A DNA stretch of 64,000 bases from Burkholderia contaminans (lineage in GTDB: Bacteria > Pseudomonadota > Gammaproteobacteria > Burkholderiales > Burkholderiaceae): the NCBI RefSeq assembly GCF_029633825.1, contig NZ_CP090642.1, forward strand, positions 1,054,001 through 1,118,000. Reading direction: 5' to 3'. Positions 15,865 through 25,196 of the stretch are shown piece by piece; the first letter of the stretch is position 1, and every line of letters starts with the position of its first letter. The notes under the pieces are model-generated. The model did not search any database and was not told the DNA's origin. It worked only from the letters and a program-made list of their open reading frames with translations. The translations under genes were made by a program, and so were the position numbers.

Positions 15865-18225
15865 TTACACAATGGCCGTGCCGGCTTGTGCCGCAGCCTG
15901 CATCAGGTACTGGCAACCAGAGAAATGGCGCTCATCCACCTTCTCGCTCGCAGGCCCCACGAACTGGTGGGCTGCCGCCTTGACGATGAAGTCTCCCGGC
16001 ATCCCCAGTTCGATATTGCCGCCCTGCATCTTGAGATAAGCGCTGCTGTCGCTGATCATGGTGATGTGCTTGTCGGCGGAGATCTGCACGTCGGATTGAC
16101 CCGAACTGATTTCGACGCGCTGCTGCGCTTCCAGGCGTATCGTGTTGTGCTGCGCCTGCACCACCACCGGCCCCTGGTTCGCTATGGCGCGCAGCTCGCC
16201 GCCGTGCGCGAACAACCCAATATCGCTGCCCGCATTCATCGTGGCGCGCGCGCCCGCCGTCAGTTGCACGTGCTCCTGCGCCACACCATCCAGGTGCCGC
16301 CCCGCCGCCAGCCCGATGCTTGCCGGCGTCGCCGCCGCGATCCCGCCCGGCGCGCTCATCGCAATCACTGGCTTGCCGCCGCCGCTCCCGTCCTGCTCGT
16401 CGTTCGCGCCGTGACCCAGGTCGCGCACCGCCTCGCTCAGCGTTTGCTGCGGCTTCGCGTCGTGTTGGACACCCTGGTGCTGGCCCGCGTAGTCGCCCAG
16501 CTTCTTCGCCAGCTCCAGCGCCGCCTCCAGCTCGGCCACGATCTGCGCGCGACTCAACTGGCCTGCGTTCGCCTCCGGCTGCGCCTCGGTGGTGACCAGC
16601 AAGCCTTCGGCCGCCCGCATCGCCCCGCGCCGGTCCGTGCGCAGCTCGAAGCCTTCGCCGCGCGGCTGCCCGCCGTCCGGACGCGGATGCGTCAGATACC
16701 CCAGGTGCAGCGCGCTCGCGCCGTGGTCGTTCATCAGCGCCGCGCTGATCTGCTGCGAGGTGTCGTCGAAGCGCAGTTCGCTCGCCCGCCACGCCCCAAA
16801 CTCCTTGGTCCGGATTGTCGCCAGCGTCTGGTGCTTCGGCAGTTCGTACGGCGGCAGGTTCGTCTCACGGTACGTCCTGCCGATCACCAGCGGTTGATCC
16901 GGGTCCCCGTCGAGGTAGCTCACGACCACTTCCTGGCCGATCCGCGGGATCGCCATATGCCCCCACGTGGCGCCCGCCCAGTTCTGCGACACCCGAATCC
17001 AGCACGAGCTATGCTCGTCCTGCTGGCCGCGCCGGTCCCACGGAAACTGCACCTTCACCCGACCCCACGCGTCCGTCAGCACCTCCTCGTTGGCCGGGCC
17101 CACCACCGTCGCAATCTGCGGGCCGTCGATGCGCGGCTTGGGAAGCGGCTCCGCGCGCCATTCGATATCGTCGGGAATCAGCTCGGCCGTATAGCTATAG
17201 TGCGTGCCCTGCCCGGCCCCCGCGCTCTCTTCTTCCTGGCTGGTGTGCTGCACGCCGCGGTGATGGATGCGCACCGCCCGCCAGCCGCGGTTCCATTCCG
17301 CGCGCGGGTGGCCTTCGAGCTGGAACGACAGGCCTGGCACCACGCGGGCATCGTCGCCCTCCACCGTCGCCACCTTCGCGTCGCGCCGATGCCCGCGCAA
17401 GCGGTTCAGGCTGAATGGCTTGCCCGCGGCATCGCGCTTGTAGCGCCCCGGGTAGTCCATGCGCTCATAGTCCTTGCTCTGGTGCTCCAGGCCCGGCGCT
17501 TGTGGCGTGTGCTCTTGCGTGTAGCGTGGATGCGTGAAGGTGTAGTCCCGCTGCACCTGCCGCGCCGTGCGCACGCTCTCCGCGTAGCTGAAACGCCGCA
17601 GCGCCGGCTCCGGCTGGTCCCCGCCCGGTGTCGGGTTGTACTGCACCGGCGGCCCCGACAGCCGGCCGAACACCGCCAGTCGATCGCCATAGACCAGCGT
17701 GTGACGGTCCGCCTCGTGTGTGAACGCGTGATAGAAGCCTTCCTCGCGCGCGATCCGCTCGAGGAAGTACGCCTGCGTGTCGCCTGCCTGCACGCAGTAC
17801 TCGCGCGGCAGGTGCTCGGCCGTGACGATCGGCGCGTAGTGCACGACGCCCTGCTCCTTGAGCACCGTGGCCAGGATCTCCGGCACCGTCTGCTGCTGGA
17901 AGATCCGCCAGTCCGAGCCCAGCCGCAGCCGTGCCAGCGCCGGCTCCACCACCATGCGGTAGCGCGTGCGCCGGAAGCCCGTGGCGCCCTGCTCGAAGCG
18001 CGTGACCACCCCATGCACGTGCCGCACCGGTACGCCGCCCTGCCAGATCGTCAGCGTGGCCGGCTGGTCGAGGATGCGGCCGAAGTCCAGCGCCGGGTCG
18101 GCGCTCGACAGCTCCGCACCCAGGCGGTACGACTCGGACAACCCTTCCTCCAGGTCGAACGACACCACGTCGAACGGGATGTCGTTGGCGACCAGATCAA
18201 AATGCAGGTCGGTTGGGTTAAACAT
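15865..18225 (-). CDS. vgrG: T6SS spike protein VgrG
   Basis: A 786-residue VgrG. The gp27-like N-terminal half includes FDVVSFDLEEGLSESY and EEGFYHAFTHEADRHTLVYG. The gp5-like OB region contains GRVKVQFPWDRRGQQDEHSS and WAGATWGHMAIPRIGQEVVV. From about residue 560 a DUF2345 domain forms the C-terminal needle, with no fused toxin domain after it. VgrG trimers tip the Hcp tube and carry effectors, here through the DUF4123 adaptor encoded next. The ATG at 18223-18225 is preceded by AAGGAG six bases upstream, which decides the start over a GTG two codons earlier. Confidence 0.96.
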   Translation of the reverse strand: MFNPTDLHFDLVANDIPFDVVSFDLEEGLSESYRLGAELSSADPALDFGRILDQPATLTIWQGGVPVRHVHGVVTRFEQGATGFRRTRYRMVVEPALARLRLGSDWRIFQQQTVPEILATVLKEQGVVHYAPIVTAEHLPREYCVQAGDTQAYFLERIAREEGFYHAFTHEADRHTLVYGDRLAVFGRLSGPPVQYNPTPGGDQPEPALRRFSYAESVRTARQVQRDYTFTHPRYTQEHTPQAPGLEHQSKDYERMDYPGRYKRDAAGKPFSLNRLRGHRRDAKVATVEGDDARVVPGLSFQLEGHPRAEWNRGWRAVRIHHRGVQHTSQEEESAGAGQGTHYSYTAELIPDDIEWRAEPLPKPRIDGPQIATVVGPANEEVLTDAWGRVKVQFPWDRRGQQDEHSSCWIRVSQNWAGATWGHMAIPRIGQEVVVSYLDGDPDQPLVIGRTYRETNLPPYELPKHQTLATIRTKEFGAWRASELRFDDTSQQISAALMNDHGASALHLGYLTHPRPDGGQPRGEGFELRTDRRGAMRAAEGLLVTTEAQPEANAGQLSRAQIVAELEAALELAKKLGDYAGQHQGVQHDAKPQQTLSEAVRDLGHGANDEQDGSGGGKPVIAMSAPGGIAAATPASIGLAAGRHLDGVAQEHVQLTAGARATMNAGSDIGLFAHGGELRAIANQGPVVVQAQHNTIRLEAQQRVEISSGQSDVQISADKHITMISDSSAYLKMQGGNIELGMPGDFIVKAAAHQFVGPASEKVDERHFSGCQYLMQAAAQAGTAIV

Positions 18226-18682
18226 GAGCACTCCTTGCGATAGGGCGAGGTGCCCATGCTGCGAGACAGTCGCTGGCGATTCGTCGGGTCAACCAGGATG
18301 AACGTCCATGGATTACCCCAGACAACATCCTGGCTTGCCTATGCGCCACCGACAATAAGACGTATCCGAAAATGCAATCAGGATTGCGCTGACTTTCACC
18401 AAACGTCGATGACCGACAAGATGCTCGGCGACATACCCCTCACCGTTAGCAGTGGGCAGTGGGCCAGCGCTTCACACGTTCCGACTGCGCGCTGGACAGC
18501 GCCAGCGTGATTCACTGTTCCAGAACATCCGCCCCTTCGCGTCGATCGACCCCATGGCAGGTGCGAGCGCGTTCGCCGTGAGGTCGATGCCTCGACGATT
18601 AGGCCAATACACCGCCCCCCATACGGCGGACGCGACGCGCGTCCATCTGCCCGACGACACGCCGAGCAGATGGGCGGATGCG
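18226..18682. other. hcp-vgrG intergenic region
   Basis: Holds the hairpin just after hcp and the vgrG ribosome site, but no gene I can support. Antisense open frames here lack start signals and family resemblance. The length (over 450 bp) suggests that vgrG could have its own promoter, or that a small gene was lost. Confidence 0.45.
18643..18673 (-). terminator. Hairpin after hcp
   Basis: Two 11-base arms, CCATCTGCCCG (18643-18653) and CGAGCAGATGG (18663-18673), pair with one G-U-type mismatch around a 9-base loop. It starts 10 bases after the hcp stop on the minus strand. No clear U-tract follows, so it may attenuate or stabilise rather than fully terminate, which would give more hcp than vgrG mRNA. 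Confidence 0.5.
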
Positions 18683-19198
18683 TCAGGCCACCGGCTTGCG
18701 CCAGTCGTCCGAGGCCTCCGTGCCGGCCACGTCGTGCGTCCAGTTGATCTTGCGGTAGGCCAGCGACACCTTGACCAGTTGCGTGTATTCCGCCTTGCTG
18801 GCGTCTTGCGCGTGCGGCAGCACCGTCGTGATGTCGATGACGGTGGCGTCCTCAAGCTTGGTCGTGAAGAAGTGTTCCTGCTTGCCGTCCGTCGACGTGC
18901 GATACCAGTCGGTCTTCACCTCCGGCAGCATCTCGCCGGTAGCCAGTGCCTGGTAGAGCAGCGGCACGGCCTTGTTGAGCGCACAGGTGAAGATGAACGG
19001 CTTGTGCACGCGCTGACCCGACGGCTGACCGCTCTGCGGATCGGTCGGCGTGGTGACCTTGTGCTCGATCTCTTGCACGAGAATTTGGTCTTCGTGCCCT
19101 TCCTGGTAGATGTTGCCGACTGATTCCGAGGTAAAGGCACCCTTGGTGATATTGCCTTGGGTTTTACCTTGAATCGAGATGTAGGCGGGTGTTGGCAT
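18683..19198 (-). CDS. hcp: T6SS tube protein Hcp
   Basis: A 171-residue Hcp, the ring-forming subunit of the secreted T6SS tube. The N-terminus MPTPAYISIQGKTQGNITKG, the HKPFIFTCALNKAVPLLYQA strand-helix unit and the C-terminal YRKINWTHDVAGTEASDDW are hallmark sequences. I chose the ATG at 19198 because upstream in-frame codons show no Hcp resemblance. It is first gene of the island operon: a sigma-54-like promoter lies about 75 bp upstream and a hairpin follows the stop. No T6SS sheath, baseplate or ATPase genes are in the window, so this is an auxiliary hcp-vgrG cluster served by apparatus encoded elsewhere. Confidence 0.97.
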   Translation of the reverse strand: MPTPAYISIQGKTQGNITKGAFTSESVGNIYQEGHEDQILVQEIEHKVTTPTDPQSGQPSGQRVHKPFIFTCALNKAVPLLYQALATGEMLPEVKTDWYRTSTDGKQEHFFTTKLEDATVIDITTVLPHAQDASKAEYTQLVKVSLAYRKINWTHDVAGTEASDDWRKPVA

Positions 19199-19272
19199 GT
19201 TGAATATCCTTGAATTGCATTGAATGGAGCACGCAGGTCGTAATATCGTGACACGCGGGCCATTGCCTAAAA

Positions 19273-19287
19273 GCAAAGCCCATGCCA
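19273..19287 (-). promoter_or_regulatory. Candidate sigma-54 promoter of hcp
   Basis: On the minus strand the sequence reads TGGCATGGGCTTTGC, matching the RpoN consensus TGGCACG-N4-TTGC with one change and the required ten bases between the -24 GG and -12 GC. Transcription would start about 12 bases on, leaving a leader of roughly 60 bases before the hcp ATG. hcp operons of Vibrio cholerae are sigma-54-dependent through VasH, so the match is plausible. Confidence 0.65.
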
Positions 19288-19454
19288 AGAGTCAAACCAA
19301 TGACCGCAAACCGTTCTGCTATCGAAGATTTCGCATCTACATAACCGCGCCCATCTGCCACACTGACCGTTGACGTCGCAGTTTTTCGCCAGATTTTTCG
19401 AGCCATAATTGACCTGCCCATCGCAAAGCCTTGATTTGTCTATCGCCACCGAGT

Positions 19455-19483
19455 CAAAAATGGCTTGAATCGAGCCATTTTTG
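19455..19483. terminator. Long palindrome, terminator-like
   Basis: CAAAAATGGCTTGA (19455-19468) and TCGAGCCATTTTTG (19470-19483) form a 29-base dyad with one mismatch. The GGCT/AGCC core with A-tracts before and T-tracts after would form a hairpin followed by U residues on either strand, so it could act as a bidirectional terminator isolating the hcp operon. An operator is the alternative. Confidence 0.55.
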
Positions 19484-19699
19484 GCCCAATCGCCGAGTCC
19501 GAATTACTCCCTCACGCTCTCGCGGCAGTCCAAATGAATCGCGCACATAGGACGAATCCGAAAACAAATTCCCATTGACTCACAGCCCGTCTGGGCCGAC
19601 GGGTAAGTCACACGCATCGCGAAGAGCGGTTGCCAGCAAACAGCTCCATGATGTACGCAAGTTCTCGGCGGATGTTTTCGGTAAGAAAGTATTCGAACG

Positions 19700-20000
19700 A
19701 CGAAGCGCAAACGCTTCAGTGTCGAGCAGATAGTGGCGGCGTTGAAACAGACAGAAACAGAGATGCCGGTAACCGAGCTGATTCGTCACGTGAGCATTTC
19801 GGAGCAAACCTTCTATCCCTGGAAGATGGGATACGCCGGTTTGCAGACGGGAACCAGGTGCGGCAACTCACACAGCTCAAAGACGAGAACGTACAACTGA
19901 AGAAGATAGTCGAAGAACTAATGTCGGACAAAGCGATGCTGACCGACGTATTGAAAAACGTGGAAAGACCTCGCCAAGTGAGATCGTGCCCGGGACAGAG
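19700..20000 (+). mobile_element. IS3-family orfA remnant
   Basis: One frame reads KRFSVEQIVAALKQTETEMP and VTELIRHVSISEQTFY, the helix-turn-helix of IS3-family (IS407-group-like) OrfA. After a frameshift near 19850 a second frame continues with VRQLTQLKDENVQLKKIVEE and LMSDKAMLTDVLKN, the leucine-zipper end of the same protein. No orfB follows and no terminal repeats could be defined. It is a dead fragment marking past insertion at the promoter-side edge of the T6SS island. Boundaries are approximate. Confidence 0.8.
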
Positions 20001-20084
20001 TGACGCCCCTCGCACATGCGGAATCCTGCCCCCAATACAAACTACTCTAGACTGCAAATAACCGGACCGACATAGCGCAATTGT

Positions 20085-20996
20085 TCACTCGCTACCATCG
20101 AAGCTGGCAACGCCCACCAAGTCACCATAGTGGTATGCCCAAATAGCGTATCCCAGCGCCCCTACGACGATCGACACAACGAGCATCCCACAAATCGTCA
20201 TCCACGCCGGCAGACTCAATACGGCATGCATGATGAATAATGCGCTCGCCAACGCACTCACCACGGACAATAGAAGCATCATCCGCCGCGGCCGCTTCAT
20301 CGGCATCCAGGTTTCTGGATGGATTCCTGCATCGACAAACACGTCAAGATGGAACCGCAGTCCCGGGCGGCTGGCCAAGCCACGTAGCATTGCAACCGTC
20401 AAATCATCACGGTTCCGGAACCGCACGCATCGCAGGAAATTCGACGTTAGCCTCATCGGAATGCGTTGCTCGACGATTTCACCCGTTTCCCGTCGGCACC
20501 AAAAAACGAAGTTCTTCGTGAAGGATCTGGATGTTTGAAACTCCGTTCGGACATCGCACGAATCCCCCGGCTTCGCAACTATTTCATCCCACTTGATGCA
20601 TGTTCCGGAGGACGAAACGCCAATCGTCGATAACCGGCCGGTGCCATACCACATACCAGTCGCATCGACACAAAACCATGCGCCCGCCTTGCCCCCCGCT
20701 CTCATAAGAGCAACGACAGATCCGGCGATCAAAGCAAGCCACATGATCACCACAATCGACAACTCAGAAGTCCATTGAATTCTGTTATCCGATACAAATG
20801 CGACTCCGAGCCCCAGACACGCGACGAGGCAAAGTAATGCGGAAACGAAGCAAATGCAGCGGGTGCTAAACAGATCGGGGATTCCCATCACCTCCGGAAT
20901 CTCACGCAAATGCGGCGGCAACCGAATAATGCGGAATGCCGAAACTGACAAGAGTGCACGCCGTCGGCTCCGGAAACGCGATGAATTCTGAAACAT
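20085..20996 (-). CDS. Hypothetical membrane protein, possible orphan immunity protein
   Basis: About 303 residues; not recognised. A helix pair (CFVSALLCLVACLGLGVAFV and IVVIMWLALIAGSVVALMRAG) is followed by a soluble beta-rich domain of about 110 residues (WFCVDATGMWYGTGRL...CIKWDEIV) and a second helix pair at the C-terminus (MLLLSVVSALASALFIMHAV, then AWMTICGMLVVSIVVGALGY). Membrane hairpin plus PH-like domain resembles the layout of the two immunity proteins in this island, so an immunity role is possible but only inferred. The start is uncertain: the ATG at 20996 is used here, with another at 20888. Base composition is lower in GC than the neighbouring chromosome. Confidence 0.6.
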   Translation of the reverse strand: MFQNSSRFRSRRRALLSVSAFRIIRLPPHLREIPEVMGIPDLFSTRCICFVSALLCLVACLGLGVAFVSDNRIQWTSELSIVVIMWLALIAGSVVALMRAGGKAGAWFCVDATGMWYGTGRLSTIGVSSSGTCIKWDEIVAKPGDSCDVRTEFQTSRSFTKNFVFWCRRETGEIVEQRIPMRLTSNFLRCVRFRNRDDLTVAMLRGLASRPGLRFHLDVFVDAGIHPETWMPMKRPRRMMLLLSVVSALASALFIMHAVLSLPAWMTICGMLVVSIVVGALGYAIWAYHYGDLVGVASFDGSE

Positions 20997-21106
20997 ACGA
21001 ATTCCAGGAAACTGAATAAGCAATTTTCACATACCCGCCACAATGGCCATCTCGAAAATTCCTTAGAAAACGTGCGGAGTCGGACATGATCGGCACGTTA
21101 TAAGAA

Positions 21107-21128
21107 CGACTCATGACTCGATGAGTCG
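21107..21128. repeat. Perfect 8-bp inverted repeat at island edge
   Basis: CGACTCAT (21107-21114) and ATGAGTCG (21121-21128) flank six bases (GACTCG). It lies in the gene-free gap (about 20997-21351) between the accessory island and the downstream end of the beta-oxidation operon. It could be an operator for the membrane protein gene or a recombination scar. Nothing else is seen in this gap. Confidence 0.4.
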
Positions 21129-21351
21129 CGTACTCTGTTTCCTTGCGCTAACGACAATGCCAACCCGCGGATGCCGTCCTCCGTGTGGGAGTACGGCCGG
21201 CAGTTCTGTCGGCGTCCGATCCGAACAGACTACTCGGCCGACGACAATTTGAATGTTCGTCGCGACGACCGATTCCACGATCCATCGCGACGACCAAAGT
21301 CAATACAAACGGCTTGCTACACCCGGCTCACCTCGGCTATAACGACGAGCT

Positions 21352-22206
21352 TTACTTGCTGTAGTCGTACACCCCACGCCCCGTCTTCCGCCCAAGCCTG
21401 CCGGCCGTCACCATCTCGCGCAGCAGCGGGCACGCACGATACTTCGGGTCGCCGAAGTCCTTCACGAACACGTCCATCACCGCGAGACACACGTCGAGGC
21501 CGACGAGGTCGGCCAGCGCGAGCGGCCCGATCGGGTGGTTCGCGCCGAGCTTCATCCCCGCGTCGATCTCCTCGGCCGACGCGATGCCTTCCGCCAGCAC
21601 GAAGAACGCCTCGTTGATCATCGGCACGAGAATCCGGTTCACGACGAAGCCCGGCGAATTGCGCACGCCGATCGGCGACTTGTCGAAACGCTCGGTCAGC
21701 TCGCGCACCGCCGACGCGGTCGCGTCGCTCGTCTGCAGCCCGCGGATGATCTCGACGAGCGGCATCAGCGGCACCGGGTTGAAGAAGTGCATGCCGACGA
21801 AGCGCGCCGGATCGGCGAGCGGCGCAGCAAGCGCGGTGATCGAGATCGACGACGTGTTGGTCGCGATGATCGCCTCGGGCCGTGCGACGGACTCGATCTG
21901 CTTCAGGATGCGGCCCTTCAGCTCGACGTTCTCGGTCGCGGCTTCGATCACGATATCGGCCGCTGCGAGCTTCGCGTAGTCGGTCGACGTCGTGATGCGC
22001 GCCAGCGCGGCATCGCGCGTGGCGGCGTCGAGCTTGTCCTTCGACACGAGCCGCTCGAGGCTGCCCTTCAGCGTCGCGACGCCCTTCTCGAGCGCCGCGT
22101 CGCTGACGTCGATCATCACGACGTTGAGACCCGCAACGGCGGCGGTTTGCGCAATGCCGTTGCCCATGGTTCCGGCGCCCACGACGCCGACAGTTTCGAT
22201 GGCCAT
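21352..22206 (-). CDS. hbd: 3-hydroxybutyryl-CoA dehydrogenase
   Basis: A 284-residue NAD-dependent 3-hydroxyacyl-CoA dehydrogenase, the usual length for the short-chain bacterial form. The N-terminal Rossmann motif is [15 protein letters not shown]. The central [13 protein letters not shown] and the catalytic-histidine region [17 protein letters not shown] are present, and the C-terminal domain has [16 protein letters not shown]. It oxidises (S)-3-hydroxybutyryl-CoA to acetoacetyl-CoA, which the BktB thiolase encoded just upstream would cleave. It is last in a four-gene minus-strand operon with 38 bp to bktB. The gene is named paaH in some relatives. Confidence 0.95.
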   Translation of the reverse strand: MAIETVGVVGAGTMGNGIAQTAAVAGLNVVMIDVSDAALEKGVATLKGSLERLVSKDKLDAATRDAALARITTSTDYAKLAAADIVIEAATENVELKGRILKQIESVARPEAIIATNTSSISITALAAPLADPARFVGMHFFNPVPLMPLVEIIRGLQTSDATASAVRELTERFDKSPIGVRNSPGFVVNRILVPMINEAFFVLAEGIASAEEIDAGMKLGANHPIGPLALADLVGLDVCLAVMDVFVKDFGDPKYRACPLLREMVTAGRLGRKTGRGVYDYSK

Positions 22207-22244
22207 GAAGTTTCCTGTGTGTTCGGGTGCTGAGCGTTCGATTA

Positions 22245-23438
22245 TCAGATGTTCTCGAAGATCGCAGCAATCCCCTGGCCGCCGCCGATACACATCGTCA
22301 CGAGCGCGTAACGCCCGCCGATGCGCTTCAGTTCGTACAGCGCCTTGACCGTGATCAGCGCACCGGTCGCACCGATCGGGTGACCGAGCGAGATGCCCGA
22401 GCCGTTCGGGTTGACCTTCGCCGGATCGAGGCCGAGCTCCTGCGTGACCGCGCACGCCTGGGCCGCGAACGCCTCGTTCGCCTCGATCACGTCGAGATCG
22501 CCGATCTTCAGGCCCGCGCGTTCGAGCGCCTTCTGCGTGGCCGGCACCGGGCCGATGCCCATGTACGCCGGATCGACACCCGCGTGCGCATACGCGACGA
22601 GGCGGGCGAGCGGCTTCACGCCCTGCGCGCGCGCGGCGTCCGCGCTCATCATCAGCACGGCGGCAGCCGCATCGTTGATGCCCGACGCATTGCCGGCCGT
22701 CACCGTGCCGTTCTCCTTCTGGAACACCGGCTTCAGCTTCGAGAAATCATCCGCGCTGGCTTCGAGGCGCACGTGCTCGTCGGTGTCGAACGCAACTTCA
22801 CCCTTCTTCGTGCGGATCGAGATCGGCAGGATCTGGTCCTTGAAGCGCCCTTCCGCGATCGCGCGCGCCGCGCGACGATGCGATTCGAGCGCCAGCGCAT
22901 CCTGCGCGTCGCGCGAGATGCCGTACTTCGCCGCGACGTTCTCTGCCGTCACGCCCATGTGGATCGTCTGGAACGGGTCGTGCAGCGCGCCGAGCATCAT
23001 GTCGACGAGCTTGCCGTCACCCATGCGCTGGCCGAAGCGCGCGGCCGGCACGGTGTACGGGGCGCGGCTCATGCTTTCCGAGCCGCCGCCGATCGCGATG
23101 TCGGCGTCGCCGAGCATGATCGTCTGCGCGGCCGATACGATCGCCTGCAGGCCCGAACCGCACAGGCGGTTCACGGTCAGCGCGGGCGTGTGCTGCGCCA
23201 CGCCGCCGTTGATCGCCGCGACGCGCGCGAGATACATGTCCTTCGGCTCTGTGTTCACGACGTGGCCGAACACGACATGCCCGACTGCGTCGCCCGGCAC
23301 GTTCGCCCGCGACAGCACTTCGGCGACCACCTTCGCACCGAGGTCGGTCGGCGAGAAATCCTTCAGGCTGCCGCCGAAATCACCGATCGCGGTACGGACA
23401 CCGCTCACCACCACGACTTCTTTCGCTGCATTGCTCAT
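22245..23438 (-). CDS. bktB: Beta-ketothiolase BktB (acetyl-CoA C-acyltransferase)
   Basis: A 397-residue thiolase very similar along its length to Cupriavidus BktB as I recall it: the opening [20 protein letters not shown], the nucleophile-Cys segment [20 protein letters not shown], the [11 protein letters not shown] motif, the GHPIGATGA histidine loop and the [13 protein letters not shown] active-site end. It catalyses reversible thiolysis of 3-ketoacyl-CoA (C4-C6) and supplies polyhydroxyalkanoate precursors or completes beta-oxidation. It sits between the ETF-ubiquinone oxidoreductase and hydroxyacyl-CoA dehydrogenase genes. Confidence 0.96.
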   Translation of the reverse strand: MSNAAKEVVVVSGVRTAIGDFGGSLKDFSPTDLGAKVVAEVLSRANVPGDAVGHVVFGHVVNTEPKDMYLARVAAINGGVAQHTPALTVNRLCGSGLQAIVSAAQTIMLGDADIAIGGGSESMSRAPYTVPAARFGQRMGDGKLVDMMLGALHDPFQTIHMGVTAENVAAKYGISRDAQDALALESHRRAARAIAEGRFKDQILPISIRTKKGEVAFDTDEHVRLEASADDFSKLKPVFQKENGTVTAGNASGINDAAAAVLMMSADAARAQGVKPLARLVAYAHAGVDPAYMGIGPVPATQKALERAGLKIGDLDVIEANEAFAAQACAVTQELGLDPAKVNPNGSGISLGHPIGATGALITVKALYELKRIGGRYALVTMCIGGGQGIAAIFENI

Positions 23439-23486
23439 CGTCTCACTCCGGTTCGTTCGCGCCCGCAGGCGCGGGGATGCGTTGCG

Positions 23487-25160
23487 TTACATGTTCGGGT
23501 AGTTCGGCCCGCCGCCGCCTTCCGGCGTGACCCACACGATGTTCTGCGTCGGGTCCTTGATGTCGCAGGTCTTGCAGTGCACGCAGTTCTGCGCGTTGAT
23601 CACCAGGCGGTCGCTGCCGTCGTCGTTCTTCACGAACTCATACACCGCCGCCGGGCAGAAGCGCCCCTCCGGCCCCGCGTACGTGCGCAGGTTCACGTTC
23701 ACCGGCACGCTCGCGTCCTTCAGCGTCAGGTGCGCCGGCTGGTTCTCCTCGTGGTTCGTGTTCGAGATGAACACCGACGAGAGGCGGTCGAACGTCAGCT
23801 TGCCGTCCGGCTTCGGATACTCGATCGGCTGGCATTGCGACGCCGGCTTCAGCATCTCGTGGTCCGCATGCTTGTGGTGCAGCGTCCACGGCACGTTGCC
23901 GCCCATCACCTTCTGCTCGAGCCCGACCATCAGCGTGCCGAGGTACAGCCCCTTGGCCATCCACTGCTTGAAGTTGCGCGCGCGGTACAGCTCCGTGTAC
24001 AGCCACGACTGCTTGAAGGCGTCCGGGTACGCGTTGAGCTCGTCCGACTGGCGGCCGGCCTGCACCGCGTCGAACGCGGCGTCGGCCGCCAGCATGCCGG
24101 TCTTGATCGCCGCGTGGCTGCCCTTGATCCGCGATGCGTTCAGGAAGCCTGCGTCGTCGCCGATCAGCGCGCCGCCCGGGAACACCGTCTTCGGCAGCGA
24201 CAGCAGGCCGCCGGCCGTGATCGCACGCGCGCCGTACGACACGCGCTTGCCGCCTTCCAGGAATGCGCGGATCGACGGATGCGTCTTGTAGCGCTGGAAT
24301 TCCTCGAACGGCGACAGGTACGGGTTCGTGTAGCCGAGGCCCACCACGAAGCCGACCACGACCTGGTTGTTGTCCATGTGATACAGGAACGAGCCGCCGT
24401 ACGTATCCGACTTCAGCGGCCAGCCGGCCGTGTGGATCACGAGGCCCGGCTTGTGCTTGGCCGGGTCGATTTCCCACAGTTCCTTGATGCCGATCCCGTA
24501 CGCCTGCGGATCGGCGTTCGCGTCCAGCTTGAATTTCGAGATCAGCTGGCGGCCGAGGTGGCCGCGGCAGCCTTCGGCGAACAGCGTGTACTTCGCGTGC
24601 AGCTCCATGCCGAGCTGGAAGTTCTCGGTCGGCTCGCCGTCCTTGCCCACGCCCATGTTGCCGGTCGCGACACCCTTCACCGAGCCGTCGTCGTTATAGA
24701 GAATCTCGGCAGCCGGGAAGCCGGGGAAGATCTCCACACCGAGCGCCTCGGCCTGCTGTCCAAGCCAGCGCGTGACGTTGCCCAGCGAAATCACGTAGTT
24801 GCCGTGATTCTGGAAGTTGGCGGGCAGCGCCCAGTTGGGCGTGGTGACCGCGCTCTTCTCGGACAGGAACAGGAAGCGGTCTTCCGTCACCTCGACGTCG
24901 AGCGGTGCGCCGCGTTCCTTCCAGTCGGGGAACAGTTCGTTGATCGCGCGCGGGTCCATCACCGCGCCCGACAGGATATGCGCGCCGATCTCGGAACCCT
25001 TCTCGAGCACGCACACGCCGATCTCGGTGCCTTTTTCGGCGGCCAGCTGCTTGAGCCGGATCGCCGCCGACAGCCCGGCGGGGCCGCCGCCGACGATCAC
25101 GACGTCGTATTCCATCGATTCGCGCGGGCCGTACTGCGCGAGCAAGTCCTGTGTGGTCAA
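23487..25160 (-). CDS. Electron transfer flavoprotein-ubiquinone oxidoreductase
   Basis: A 557-residue membrane-associated flavoprotein. It has the FAD dinucleotide motif DVVIVGGGPAGLSAAIRLKQ near the N-terminus, the HTAGWPLKSDTYGGSFLYH region, and a C-terminal 4Fe-4S domain with cysteines in FCPAAVYEF and NCVHCKTCDIKDPTQNI. The enzyme takes electrons from reduced ETF, which is fed by acyl-CoA dehydrogenases, and passes them to ubiquinone at the inner membrane. It lies 36 bp after the acyl-CoA dehydrogenase gene, so the operon couples fatty-acid oxidation to respiration. ETF subunits themselves are not in the window. Confidence 0.96.
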   Translation of the reverse strand: MTTQDLLAQYGPRESMEYDVVIVGGGPAGLSAAIRLKQLAAEKGTEIGVCVLEKGSEIGAHILSGAVMDPRAINELFPDWKERGAPLDVEVTEDRFLFLSEKSAVTTPNWALPANFQNHGNYVISLGNVTRWLGQQAEALGVEIFPGFPAAEILYNDDGSVKGVATGNMGVGKDGEPTENFQLGMELHAKYTLFAEGCRGHLGRQLISKFKLDANADPQAYGIGIKELWEIDPAKHKPGLVIHTAGWPLKSDTYGGSFLYHMDNNQVVVGFVVGLGYTNPYLSPFEEFQRYKTHPSIRAFLEGGKRVSYGARAITAGGLLSLPKTVFPGGALIGDDAGFLNASRIKGSHAAIKTGMLAADAAFDAVQAGRQSDELNAYPDAFKQSWLYTELYRARNFKQWMAKGLYLGTLMVGLEQKVMGGNVPWTLHHKHADHEMLKPASQCQPIEYPKPDGKLTFDRLSSVFISNTNHEENQPAHLTLKDASVPVNVNLRTYAGPEGRFCPAAVYEFVKNDDGSDRLVINAQNCVHCKTCDIKDPTQNIVWVTPEGGGGPNYPNM

Positions 25161-25196
25161 AATCCTGTCTCCTCCTGCGTCCCGACCGTCAGCCGG

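Noticed and set aside
15886..18243. A 785-codon open frame antisense to vgrG
   Set aside because: Mirror of the vgrG coding sequence in a GC-rich gene, with no domain resemblance.
20902..21114. Small minus-strand frame with MSDSARFLRNFRDGHCGG
   Set aside because: Overlaps the start region of the membrane protein gene in another frame; no family resemblance and no ribosome site, though it leaves the neighbour's start uncertain.
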